Shown piece after piece: positions 9,217 to 18,591 of a DNA stretch of 64,000 bases. Where the stretch lies: positions 4,960,001 through 5,024,000 of the forward strand of contig OX621250.1 in the NCBI GenBank assembly GCA_951640165.1, read 5' to 3'. Made by a program: the position numbers and the translations under genes. This DNA comes from Pseudoips prasinana (lineage: Eukaryota; Arthropoda; Insecta; Lepidoptera; Nolidae). The notes beneath the pieces are model-generated. The model saw only the letters and a program-made list of their open reading frames with translations, did no database searches and had not been told where the DNA came from. Positions within the stretch are counted from its first letter, which is position 1. Each line of letters starts with the position of its first letter.

Positions 9217-9631
9217 TTAAGTTTAACTATTATTATTATTATAGTATTAAAATGCCTCAACATATATCAGTGAACCATATTAAGATTGAATTTCCCACAC
9301 GGAAGCTTCGATCGGATATCAAACCTCGAGTGGTATCTATCAAACAGACAACGGACGCATTCATTAGCGGTCGCTGCACTGTTTCGAGTGTACAGCTGTC
9401 TCTTTTTACAAGCCAGTGGTCTCTTTCAAACAAATGGCCTGGTTGGAAGACGAATGGATGTTGCCATTTTAAAGTAAAATCGGAAGACATTATTTCAATC
9501 CAAATGTAAGAGATAGATTTGTTTAAAACAAGATTGATGCGATTTACTTTTCTCTGCCTCGACTATTTCTTTTTAGGGTTCCGTGCTTAAGTCTGTCACC
9601 AGGCTGTGTATACCCGTGATAGTAGCAAATA

Positions 9632-9838
9632 TTAAAAAAAAAAAACTTGTGTGTACTTATGTACACGCGTTAGAAGTTATACTTCTTAATATACAACTTG
9701 AACATAGTTATCAATTTTCATACCACCTAGAACTAACGTCATGCTGTTAATTTTTTTGGTGTCGGTGTGCAAACGCATCGTAAAAATTCACTCTCATCAT
9801 TTTTCTCCATCGCGCCAAAAGAAGTATAACTTCAAAAA
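9632..9838. mobile_element. MITE M5, copy 1
   Basis: Nearly identical to 59459-59667. Inverted termini are GAAGTTATACTTCTT (9673-9687) and AAGAAGTATAACTTC (9819-9833). Between them are AATATACAACTTGAACATAG and TTCTCCATCGCGCC. The two copies differ mainly in the centre. Confidence 0.75.
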
Positions 9839-10009
9839 CAGAATAAAATAAATATTTAAGGGCTTTCATACAACAAACATTGTTTTGCTAGATATTGATA
9901 ACGGCAACAGGTAGACGCTTGAGATATTCTAAGAATTTTAAATTATATATTCACTTTGAGACTAAATAATTAAATTGATATAAACCAACAAATGTAAAGG
10001 TATTACTCC

Positions 10010-10125
10010 CATACATCAAGGTTGGCGATCGCAGTAAGATGGTCACAGTACTCACTCGAAAGACGCCGCTGCACGTCTTCTGGTAGATATTCGGGTCCAC
10101 TTCTACGTTTCTTTGTGGCTTTCTT
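10010..10125 (-). repeat. SINE-R, truncated
   Basis: GTTGGCGATCGCAGTAAGAT, GGTCACAGTACTCACTCGAA and GTAGATATTCGGGTCCACTT match SINE-R in reverse. A GATGAGATGGGGTGATGATA piece that normally follows is displaced to 10465-10484, between the two arms of the next feature. Confidence 0.6.
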
Positions 10126-10136
10126 CTGCGGATCGT

Positions 10137-10636
10137 CCACCTAGATAGCTAGAGAAAGCCTCAGGTTAGCTAGGGTAGGTTCCTCAGCGGAGAGGGTAGT
10201 GTTGGTAAGGGGCCAACACTATCCTCGGAACCTTTAATTTTAATATCGTAGTACTAAATTTTAAAAGAATAGCTTAGAAACTCGTTATTTATTGAATGAT
10301 TTAAAAAAACATGTGATAAGACAGACCGCACGGACGGACTTACATTATTTTTATTTGTTACTTTTATACTGTTTCTACTATGATTATGTACTGCAGTGTG
10401 AGCTTGGCAAGTACAAGTGAATGTTAATACCCAAGTGCTGAATAAATTTCACGTAGGGACGTAGATGAGATGGGGTGATGATATATCACATATTTCTAAG
10501 CTATTATTTTAAAATTTAGTACTACTATATTAAAATTAAAGGTTCCGAGGATAGTGTTGGCCCCTTACCGACACTACCCTCTCCGCTGAGGAACCTACCC
10601 TAGCTAACCTGCGGCTTTCTCTAGCAACCTAGGTGG
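10137..10636. repeat. Inverted repeat with about 144-bp arms
   Basis: The left arm (10137-10280) reads GCTAGAGAAAGCC, GGTTAGCTAGGGTAGGTTCC, GTGTTGGTAAGGGGCCAACA, CTCGGAACCTTTAATTTTAA. The right arm (10494-10636) is its near-exact reverse complement. The spacer is about 213 bp and contains a SINE-R piece. Each arm carries an inner palindrome around GGCC. A short related fragment (ATTTAGTACTACTATATTAA) is at 12793-12812. Confidence 0.8.
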
Positions 10637-10704
10637 TCGCCGCCGCGCGCCGTCACCACACACTTTTATTTAATTTATTTAAACTTATTAACGTACCAGC
10701 ACCC

Positions 10705-10835
10705 GAAATAAAATGCACGTGTGGTGCTGCGGTTACGACAATCGCCTTGACACTTCGTGTCCTGGGTTCAATTATGTGTGTGTCACATAATAGTTGTTCT
10801 GAGTCTGGATGTACTTTGTGTACACAGGGACTCAT
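10705..10835 (+). repeat. SINE-D, head
   Basis: GCACGTGTGGTGCTGCGGTT, CTTCGTGTCCTGGGTTCA (B-box region), TGTGTCACATAATAGTTGTT and CTGAGTCTGGATGTA match the SINE-D order. Confidence 0.65.
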
Positions 10836-10877
10836 TTCCCTTTGGCTATGTCTCTAAAAAACCGATTTCCATTGACG

Positions 10878-11277
10878 GGCCGGTTAGCATGGTTGCTAGA
10901 TGCGTGCCTTTTACGACGTAGGTCGATTCGATTCCCACCCAGGACAGATATTTGTGTGCACGAACAAACATGTCTGTTTCTCCAGAGTCTAGGTGTAGTT
11001 ATCTATATAAGTATGTATTTACAAAAGAAAAGTAGTATATGTAGTATATCAGTTATCTGGTTTCCATAGTACAGACGCCAGCACATCAACCTACCCCAAT
11101 CTGTCAAATTTCCGCATTTGAAAGTGAACCTTATTCTTATGTGATAAGGTTGAAAATCTATAAAAGAAATTTGACAGATTGGGTTAGCTGGATGTGCTGG
11201 CGTCTGTACAAGCTCTGCTTAGTTTGGGATTAGATGTCCGTGTGTAAATAATGTCCCAGAATATTATTATTATTATT
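10878..11277 (+). repeat. SINE-A, full length, split by MITE M2
   Basis: The head contains TTCGATTCCCACCCAGGACA. The body has GTCTGTTTCTCCAGAGTC and TATCTATATAAGTATGTATT. After TTTCCATAGTAC it is interrupted at 11073-11205, then resumes with GTACAAGCTCTGCTTAGTTT and ends at TCCCAGAATATTATTATT. Confidence 0.85.
11073..11205. mobile_element. MITE M2, full copy inside SINE-A
   Basis: Termini AGACGCCAGCACATC and GATGTGCTGGCGTCT are flanked on both sides by GTAC (11069-11072 and 11206-11209). The SINE consensus has a single GTAC here. Inverted arms carry CAATCTGTCAAATTT. There is no coding capacity. Confidence 0.88.
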
Positions 11278-11645
11278 TAGGTTATAACATCTTCAAACAT
11301 CCGTTTAAATTTTCGGTTAGTTTCAAATTATAAAAGTGTGGTGTGCCACTTGGCTATAAAATAAATGCGCTGAGGGATTCTATTAAAGTTTATCGGTGTA
11401 ATCACGTTGGAGCCTCGCAATTAGTTTTTAAGCGTAAATAGGGTTGTCAATTTCCTTGCAGTTAAGTAGATGGCGTAAAATTGACAATTACGTGGAATTA
11501 AAGATATAATTGAACAAGGTTAAAGCTTGGTCAATATGTTTACGTCTTAGTTTACGTATGGCCACTTGTTCAAAAGCGCCACATTGACTTATAGTTCAAA
11601 TAATATATGTAGTTCAAATTTTCTTAGCAATTATAATATATAATT
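11278..11645. other. No feature recognised
   Basis: AT-rich sequence after the SINE-A tail, without terminal repeats or coding signal. Confidence 0.35.
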
Positions 11646-11649
11646 ATAA

Positions 11650-11815
11650 CTTAAGCTTGACGACTGTTGTCTAATGACTACGTGTGTAAATGAGCATAGC
11701 GTGCCCTCTGAAGTATGGAGTCGTTCAGTAATTTAACCACTTTATCGGTCACCCATCTATAGACTGACTGCATCCCGTATTATACTTCACCGATCGCTTA
11801 CAGATCATTAAACCA
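11650..11815 (+). repeat. Rep-E, degenerate
   Basis: CTTGACGACTGTTGTCTAAT, AGCGTGCCCTCTGAAGTATG and CGGTCACCCATCTATAGACT match the better copy at 16278-16490. Confidence 0.6.
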
Positions 11816-11994
11816 ACTAGCAACAAGCATTTTTATTTACCATATTGATATTGGTTCTGCTTCGAAAGGTTATGAAAATCAGTTATGGCTTAAGAAGAAA
11901 AAGTGTCTTCTGTTTTTGTTTATTTGTATTTACCCAATTATTTACCTGCTACTAGGCTTACTTATGGGACTGCTATAACCAAGCGAGCTTATTG

Positions 11995-12255
11995 CCTTCG
12001 GACCAGTAGAATGATATGAAAAAAGAGCGAAGACTATGCCGATTACCTCACGATCACGACGGAACACGTAAAACCGTCGCTCCTGTACCTGACCCCTTAT
12101 CCGGTCGTGGAGCTAGTCGTTTACGGTTCATGAGAGTGATAGAATAGAAAGTGCCCCTGTGTTTGGCGCACACCTGTGCATTTTGTAATATGCACCGCCC
12201 AGATGATTAGTCTACTTTGAGACTGGCCGCAGTGGACGAAATTTGACCAGCAGGA
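11995..12255 (+). repeat. SINE-C, 3' body
   Basis: CGTAAAACCGTCGCTCCTGT, ACCTGACCCCTTATCCGGTC, GAGAGTGATAGAATAGAAAG and GAGACTGGCCGCAGTGGACG are body motifs of SINE-C. The tRNA-like head is missing. Confidence 0.65.
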
Positions 12256-12770
12256 CTATTAATAGGTCATATTTTTCTCACGACAAAGATCAACCCAATT
12301 GAAACAGCTAAACCAAATCAACCTTATCAGCAATCTTTGCACATTCCCGTCTGGTTAACCACTTACCTGATTAAATTTGCATGTAATTTCCTTCTACTAG
12401 TACTTGGGACCTTCTTAAAAGACGATCCCTGTCGTGACAAGAGAAATTCCATATTAATCCCATACAAACCTTCTGGGGGACGGATTAAGTCGTGACTTCA
12501 GCTCTCGAGGTTTATATGAATATATTAAGATTCCATTTGGCTTAAAACGATCTTTAAATGGATTTAAAGTACTCAGTTTAGTTTTAATAAAATACGTAAT
12601 TTTATTTTTAAATTATCTTGAGACTTATCTTAGACTCTTGAGTCGCAAAGTGTTTCATTTTTGCAAAGCTAAGTGATACTTCTTGCTTCGTCTCTGCCTG
12701 GCGGTTTGTAAACGTTTCTAGACAAAGTAACTGAATCAATTTTCTCGCTTAAATATTAGGAAGGCGAAGC
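12256..12770. other. No feature recognised
   Basis: AT-rich. Only a short fragment of the 10.1-10.6 kb inverted repeat (12793-12812) was noticed just beyond it. Confidence 0.35.
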
Positions 12771-12884
12771 TACTTAGCTACTATTTTTAAATTTAGTACT
12801 ACTATATTAATCATGAAAATATTAAGACACTGAGCAGTTGTTGAACGCAGAAGGTTTATAACCACCAGCTTAATAATACTACGG

Positions 12885-13139
12885 GCCTGTAGGCGTGGTT
12901 GGCAAATGCTTGCTTTTAATGTCGGAGGTCGTGGGTTCGATGCCCACCCAGGAAAAATATTTGTGTGCATGAACATGTCTGTTTGTCCTGAGTCTGGATG
13001 TAATTATCTATATAAGTATGTATGTATTTACAAAAGAAAAAGTAGTATATGTAGAATATCAGTTATCTGGTTTCCATAGTACAAGCTCTGCTTAGTTTGG
13101 GATCAGATAGCCGTGTGTAAATGTCCCAGGATATTAATA
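12885..13139 (+). repeat. SINE-A, host of the mariner
   Basis: GGCGTGGTTGGCAAATGCTT (A-box region), GGTCGTGGGTTCGATGCCCA (B box), the full body and GTCCCAGGATATTAATA are present. The ATT-rich tail is interrupted by the mariner and resumes at 14417 with TAATATTACTATTA. Confidence 0.88.
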
Positions 13140-14416
13140 GGTCTTTACCTATGAAATTGCCGTTTTGTATGAAAAAATTTAAACGAATTTTTTTCATGAA
13201 TTTTTTTATTTGTATTAATCGAAGTAATCACCCATGCAATCAATGCATCTTTGCCATCGCAGTGGCAGTTTATTGATGCCCTTCTTAAAGAAATCAGCTG
13301 GACGGGAGGCAACAAATTCTTCAAAGGCATTTTGTACTGCCTCTCGGGTATTGAATTTTTTTCCCGCCAAGAAGTTATCCAAATTCTGGAAAAAGTAGTA
13401 GTCTGTAGGCGCAAGGTCTGGTGAGTAGGGCGGATGACGGAGAGCTTCCAACCCCAGTTCTTGCAACTTGGAGACCGTCTGCTGTGCAGTATGAGGTCGC
13501 GCGTTGTCGTGCAGGAGCAGCGGAGCGATTGACCAATGCTGGTTGGAGATGCGCCAGCTTCTCCATCATTGTGCTCAGTTCTTCACAGTACACATCTGCA
13601 GTAATGCTCACCCCGTTTGGTAAGAAGCTGTGATGAATCACACCGGCGCTAGACCACCAAACAGTGACCATCACTTTTCTAGGGGCAAGTTTTCGTTTAG
13701 GGCATTGTTTAGGTGCTGAACCAGGATCCAACCAACTTGCTGAGCGCTTGCGGTTATCAAACAGAATCCATTTTTCATCGCAGGTAACAATGCGGTTCAA
13801 AATTCCTTCATTTGTGTGTCTGTTGAGCAGTGCAAGGCACGTCTCGACGCGTACTTCGCGCTGGCGATCATTGAGTTCGTGGGGCACCCATTTGTCAAGC
13901 TTTTTTACCTTGCCAATTTGACGCAAATGGACCAATATTGTTTTGACGCTAACGTCGAAAGCTGCTGCTAATTCAGCCGTAGATTGTGTATCATCAGCTT
14001 CCACAACCGCCTTTAATTCGTCATTGTCGACCAAAGTCTTCGGACGACCGCGAGGTTCATTTTTCAGGTCGAAATTTCCAGAACGGAAGCGAGCAAACCA
14101 ATAACAGGTGGTGCGTTGGTTTGTAGTGTTAGCTCCGTAAACGTCGTTGATGTTGCGTGCCGCTTGTGCCGCGTTGCTGCCACGACGGTACTCATATTCC
14201 ATAATTACTCGAATTTTTAACGTATCCATGATGACGAAAAAGATTGAAATGCGATGAAAATGTAATACTAATCAATAAAGAAATGACTACTTTTGGAAAA
14301 AAGAATCCATGTTTTTAAAATAAAATTAATTTGAAATTAGAATTCTTAGCCAAACAAAAATTATTTTGATTTGAAATGGCCAGTACTGCAGAACGGCAAT
14401 TTCATAGGTAAAGACC
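13140..14416 (-). mobile_element. Mariner transposon, full length, 1277 bp
   Basis: It is a Tc1/mariner-superfamily DNA transposon. Perfect 25-bp inverted termini begin GGTCTTTACCTATGAAATTG on each strand and are flanked by TA at 13138-13139 and 14417-14418, the expected duplication. The length is typical for mariner. It carries one transposase gene on the minus strand with a single frameshift. Confidence 0.95.
13215..14229 (-). pseudogene. Mariner transposase, one frameshift
   Basis: This encodes a DDD transposase that would bind the element ends and cut and paste it into TA sites. It starts MDTLKIRVIMEYEYRRG. The N-terminal helix-turn-helix region (GRPKTL, then AELAAAFDVSVKTI) precedes the linker motif KWVPHEL. 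The first catalytic Asp lies in VTCDEKWILFDN. The reading then leaves frame near 13520-13535. In the next frame it continues as LLLHDNARPHTAQQ (second Asp) and PPYSPDLAPTDYYFF (third Asp), ending GDYFD at 13215. The spacing between the second and third Asp is 34 residues, so this is a DD34D mariner. Total coding length is about 338 codons, near the family's usual 345. All three acidic residues are present, but one indel separates the first from the other two, so no functional protein is expected from this copy. Confidence 0.93.
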
Positions 14417-14429
14417 TAATATTACTATT

Positions 14430-15530
14430 ATAAATACCAGAGGGCACCCTTATGAGGTTCAGGCCACAGCTCAGGGGGCCGCTGAGGTAAAAAGGCGGAA
14501 TTCTAGAAGAGGGTGAATTCACTAGCACAGATTTCAGGCACGGGATCACCGATGAGGGTTTATTTCTTATTCTATTTAAATTATCTGTACACCTGAGACC
14601 AAAGACCTGTGCCCAAAACCTGGACCTTCATAATTGGACCCTACCTACTCGATAGGACCCATTAGACCTCCTATCAAAAACCTTGTACAATACCAAGTAA
14701 TCCCATCTCTAAAACTGCTTTCCACAATCACTATCATGTGTTATTATTATATTATTACCTTTCGTACTAAGGCTATTATATTATATACATAGATGTCTAC
14801 ATATTAACTAAAATAATGTACTACTTAGCTGTACCTATAGTAATACGACACTTTTTTTTAATAATGTCATTTAAATCAATCTTTATCTTGCGTAAAAACC
14901 TCACTTTACATAAAATACATTCGCTAATATTTAAATATATCACAAAAAGCTTACAAAGTAATACTACCTTTATTTCCATTAAATAAGACAGAGTTTTAAC
15001 TTTTTTAATTGTACTTAAGATTTTTTTTACATTCGCACTGAAACCTAAAATGATAACGACTCGTTGTGTTGGGACATTGTAGATTATTATCGATACAAGT
15101 TTCGTTGTTTTTGCTAAGTTGGAAAGTGTCACGGTTAGATAGTTGAGAGATGATAGATAAGTTTGGATAGTACCGGTTTTATTGTGTTCTAGTTACGTGG
15201 TTTTCTTTTTTTCTTGTTAACAATTAAGTGAGAGGACAAAAAGTTATATTAGATTATGTTTATGATTAAAACCGTGTTTGTACATAATAGTAACAACTTA
15301 TCTTAAGCTTTAATACATGCATCTCCTCCATTATTTAAAATATTTATGTTTTTTTTCTCGAAAGTGGCACAGAAAAAGAACGTGAGTAAGAGATTCTGTA
15401 TTGCATTTTAAGATAAATTGATATAGTTAATGATATTTCGATCTATACATTCTCACTGGCCTTATAGAATACGTTTTGTCTATTTTAACTTCTACGCTGG
15501 TTTTATCATTTTTATTAAGTCAACTCCCGC
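14430..15530. other. No feature recognised
   Basis: AT-rich sequence. A 103-codon minus-strand frame at 14821-15132 has no motif I recognise and a composition (Lys/Ile/Leu) expected of AT-rich chance frames. Confidence 0.35.
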
Positions 15531-15531
15531 T

Positions 15532-15712
15532 CTATGGAAATGAATCCCTGTTCGGCGGGTTACTTTACAAACATTTAAATAACGGACCGTAAGTACGAAC
15601 ATCCAGATTCAGAACAACTATTTATAGGTCACACAAATAGTTGTACTGTGCCGAATGGAACCCGAGACACGAAGTGGCCAGGTGACGGTCTTAACCGCTA
15701 CTTCACGCATAA
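15532..15712 (-). repeat. SINE-D, near full length
   Basis: Reverse of the SINE-D order: TCCCTGTTCGGCGGGTTACT, CCAGATTCAGAACAACTATT, TAGGTCACACAAATAGTTGT, GAACCCGAGACACGAAGTGG. Confidence 0.7.
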
Positions 15713-15779
15713 TTGTTTTTTTAATTTTAATAAATTAATAGATGAATATTAGATACTATTCTCGATAAACAAATATCTA

Positions 15780-16100
15780 TTAATACTTAGGTAGGAGCAA
15801 CTATGATAAACTTCATATTTCGCTTACCTGCACTTAATTAAAAAATATTTTATTTATTTTTATCGACAATGTCACTCTATCGACAAGTCACGCACATAAC
15901 TACCTCTATGCAAACGAGTTATAGTGTTGTTGACTCGACGACAGGTGGAAACATGGAGGACGAACTTTTTGTGGTCCTTAAGACCAGCATAACTTGAGCT
16001 TAGGCTCAACATCTAAGTTCCACCTACAATTTATTTATGTATAACGAACCAAATTAAAGGACCTTAACTTGACTATACCTAAATAAAAATATATATCTGT
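15780..16100. other. No feature recognised
   Basis: AT-rich sequence between the SINE-D copy and the LINE 3' end. Confidence 0.3.
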
Positions 16101-16104
16101 GTAT

Positions 16105-16275
16105 TTCAGTACGTAGTTTATGTAATGATATTATAAACCTACGCCTATTGTACTTTAATATCTCCTCTCGCGGGACTGCTGGAAGACATTTCTTTTGAAA
16201 TAAGCAGCACCCATGTACTGTGTCTCTTCTTCATTTAATTTACTTTTGTTATTTCTGTGTGTACAAAAATAATAA
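16105..16275 (+). repeat. LINE 3' end, copy 1
   Basis: TATGTAATGATATTATAAAC, TTTAATATCTCCTCTCGCGG, ATTTCTTTTGAAATAAGCAG and TTCTGTGTGTACAAAAATAA are nearly identical to 35025-35180. The style (TTTATTTCTGTGTGTACA plus an A-rich end) is that of a non-LTR 3' untranslated region. Confidence 0.6.
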
Positions 16276-16277
16276 AC

Positions 16278-16490
16278 TTATCGTGTGGGCAGTGGTTACC
16301 CAAGTGTCAGAGTAGTTGAAGCCGTCTATTAGACATAGCTTAACGACTGTATCCTAATGGTTAGAACCGGGACCGACAGCTTAGCGTGCCCTCCGAAGCA
16401 CGGAGACGAAATAAAACCACTTTGGCGGTCACCCATCTATGGACTGACCGCGAGCCTATCATTTACGGACCGGTGAGATCATCTGCAATT
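16278..16490 (+). repeat. Rep-E, near full length
   Basis: GTGGGCAGTGGTTACCCAAG, TGTCAGAGTAGTTGAAGCCG, GGGACCGACAGCTTAGCGTG, CCCTCCGAAGCACGGAGACG and CGGTCACCCATCTATGGACT are present. The same sequence recurs at 57985-58200 and 63013-63225. The class is unknown, with no clear Pol III boxes. Confidence 0.7.
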
Positions 16491-16539
16491 TTAATTTTAA
16501 TTTTAATAATAAAAATATCATCAAAACGTGTTTGCTGAC

Positions 16540-16645
16540 TCTTAAAGGCCGGCAAACCCGCGACCCCTCTGGTCTTGCGAATGTACATGGGCGGCGGTGA
16601 TCACTTACCATCAGCTGACCCACTTGCTCGTGTGTCGCAGTATAT
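16540..16645 (+). repeat. Unclassified repeat with GATCACTTACCATCA
   Basis: CCGCGACCCCTCTGGTCTTG, GGGCGGCGGTGATCACTTAC and CATCAGCTGACCCACTTGCT match 56358-56455. Confidence 0.6.
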
Positions 16646-16649
16646 AAAA

Positions 16650-16727
16650 AATTCTGGGACATTATGCACACGGCCATCTGATCCTAAACTAAGCAGATCT
16701 TGTACTATGGAAACCAGATAACTGATA
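16650..16727 (-). repeat. SINE-A, 3' half
   Basis: Reverse order: TTCTGGGACATTATGCACAC, GGCCATCTGATCCTAAACTA, TTGTACTATGGAAACCAGAT, AACTGATA. Confidence 0.75.
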
Positions 16728-16775
16728 TCCTACTGATATTATAAACGCGAAAGTTTGTGAGTATGGTGTTTGTTA
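16728..16775 (+). mobile_element. Hel-B Helitron, 5' terminus
   Basis: It begins TCCTACTGATATTATAAACG after an A, then CGAAAGTTTGTGAGTATGG. It joins a reversed rep-E piece (16783-16852). Confidence 0.6.
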
Positions 16776-16782
16776 CTAGTTA

Positions 16783-16852
16783 AGCCATGTCAGAGGCCTA
16801 ATGTTCGGCTTAAACAACTCTGACACTAGGTAACCACTGCCCATACGATAGG
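16783..16852 (-). repeat. Rep-E, 5' fragment
   Basis: GCCATGTCAGAGGCCTAATG and TAGGTAACCACTGCCCATAC are the reverse of the rep-E start. Confidence 0.6.
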
Positions 16853-16892
16853 CGTAGTAGTGGTTTCGCCCTAATTTTGCTCGCCCGAATCA

Positions 16893-17045
16893 GGCGAATG
16901 AACTACTTTCGATTTTGAATATTTTTTAGGGCCGGCGAATAGTACATTACTGAATTTTGCTTGTCCTGATTCGCCCGCTATTAAATTTGCTTCGGGTGAA
17001 ACCGGCCCTAAAAAATATTCAAAATTGAAAGTAGTTCATTCGCCC
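16893..17045. repeat. Fold-back repeat, about 44-bp arms
   Basis: GGCGAATGAACTACTTTCGA to TTTTTTAGGGCCGGC (16893-16936) faces GCCGGCCCTAAAAAATATTC to GTAGTTCATTCGCCC (17003-17045). The roughly 66-bp spacer contains TTGTCCTGATTCGCCCGC. It sits directly after a rep-E fragment. Confidence 0.75.
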
Positions 17046-17184
17046 AATTCTAATGGGCGAATGAAGCCGCTACTAAGCCCGATATATAAAGAAAGACTTA
17101 TATCGTAAACAAAACAACAACAACTCCAGCGCAGCTAGATCTTACCTTTATAGTTAGTATGATCATAATATCAATACGTGAAGA

Positions 17185-17590
17185 AAGCTTTGTGTGGGAA
17201 GTATGAAATTTGGAACAGTTAAAGTTCATATGGAAAAGGACTGCATAAAGCTAATATTTTCATTATATAATATGCATTCATCATCATCATCATTACAGCT
17301 AAATAAGTCCACTGCTGGACAAGCCTCCCTCAAGAATCGTCTTGAGGGGATATGCCATAATCGCCACGCTTGGCAGGCGGGTTGGCGATCGCAGTAAGAT
17401 AGTCATAGTAATCAGAAGGAAGCTGCTGCCCTTCCTCAGGTAGATATGCATTAGAAGTAAATTATTAATACACATACATTATGCTTTTGAGACACTGACA
17501 AACTGAGAAGAGATGACGAACTAGGTGTCAAAACTGAGAACAGATTAATATTATTAGTCTTTATGGTCTATATCTTTGACAATAGCACCT
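17185..17590 (+). repeat. Repeat Q, copy 1, with a SINE-R inside
   Basis: AAATTTGGAACAGTTAAAGT and GCATAAAGCTAATATTTT, and after the insertion GACACTGACAAACTGAGAAG and GTCAAAACTGAGAACAGATT, match repeat Q at 41135-41590. It is split by SINE-R at 17279-17443. Confidence 0.65.
17279..17443 (-). repeat. SINE-R, complete, with 9-bp target duplication
   Basis: Flanking ATATGCATT lies at 17270-17278 and 17444-17452. The minus-strand element ends in an ATG repeat, preceded by GTCCAGCAGTGGAC, the RTE 3' tail. The body carries GCCATAATCGCCACGCTTGG and GTTGGCGATCGCAGTAAGAT in reverse. It is 165 bp, non-coding and dependent on a LINE protein for movement. Confidence 0.8.
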
Positions 17591-17732
17591 TAGCCTGTGC
17601 ACAACACGTTTATTAAACGCGCCGTCGCGTCGCCGCGTAGACGCGCGTTTCTAAAACACGCATTGAGTTTTATCAAACGGACCAGTTTGGTGTTTGTTTG
17701 AATCGATACAAACGCGATGCTAACTACTATTC

Positions 17733-17985
17733 GGTCACCGTAGCCTAGTTGGTAGTGCTCCTGCCTACGAAGCTGGTGGTCCTGGGTTCGAATCCCGGTA
17801 AGTGCAAATATTTGTGTGATGAGTACGAATATTTGTTTCTGAGTCATGGATGTTTTCTATGTATTGATGTATTTATCTATCTATATAAGTGTGTATATCG
17901 TCGCCTGGTACCCATAGTACAAGCTTTGCTTAGTTTGGGGCTAGGATGATCTGTGTGACATTGTCCCTAGATATTATTATGCTAA
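17733..17985 (+). repeat. SINE-B, full length
   Basis: The tRNA-like head reads GGTCACCGTAGCCTAGTTGG (A box) and CTGGGTTCGAATCCCGG (B box), followed by AAATATTTGTGTGATGAG. The body has GAGTCATGGATGTTTTCTAT. The 3' part is GTACCCATAGTACAAGCTTT, TTTGGGGCTAGGATGATCTG and ATATTATTATG. It would be transcribed by RNA polymerase III. It is not a functional tRNA because no cloverleaf acceptor stem closes. Confidence 0.88.
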
Positions 17986-17989
17986 ATAA

Positions 17990-18585
17990 CTGAATTGGAA
18001 TGATAGTAGTGTTATCTGTCAAAGATTGGTCGAACCAGAAACCTTCGTGGGCGCATGCACAACACTTTACTGAAGATCATCACATGATCAAATGCATAGT
18101 TTACGATTCTACAAAGGACATACAGACATACATTTATTTTTATATATTTAGAAGAGAACTCCCGTGATATCAGGTGCCTTGCCATAAACTTGCGGAGGTC
18201 AACAAACAATGGTCGCCTGTAATAGTTTTTATACCCCGCATACAGAACACGGACAGATTACCGTTTTTATTTGTGAAAATATTTGTTGAGGATTATTTAG
18301 CGGTGTTGAGACTTGAGACTCTAATTTGAATAAATAAAGGATATAACCTTCCGGAATGAATATATTGTCGAGTAAAGAAAACATTACGGGATCCCGTCTC
18401 GGGTTTAATGCCAGCTGCAGGAAACTGGATTAATGGATAAGGATTTGGGATTTTAGATGGCTTATTTTAAACTGGGTTTGCAGATTTATCAGTCATAGCT
18501 GTGTTGTATTGGAGACGACCTCTGGGTCAGAACGGTTTAAGGTTCGAGTACCACACTATCAAATGTTTCGAGATTTGGTGGGTTG
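17990..18585. other. No feature recognised
   Basis: No terminal repeats or coding motifs were seen between the SINE-B and the M3 MITE. Confidence 0.3.
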
Positions 18586-18591
18586 CAGTAC

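Noticed and set aside
9257..9509. Frames of 77-116 codons near 9.3-9.5 kb
   Set aside because: No conserved motif or relation to transposon proteins that I recognise, and frames exist on both strands with no preference.
17733..17805. Apparent tRNA genes at the heads of SINE-A, B, C and D copies
   Set aside because: They have good A and B boxes, but no closed acceptor stem, and each continues into a shared SINE body and tail. They are Pol III promoter relics, not tRNA genes.
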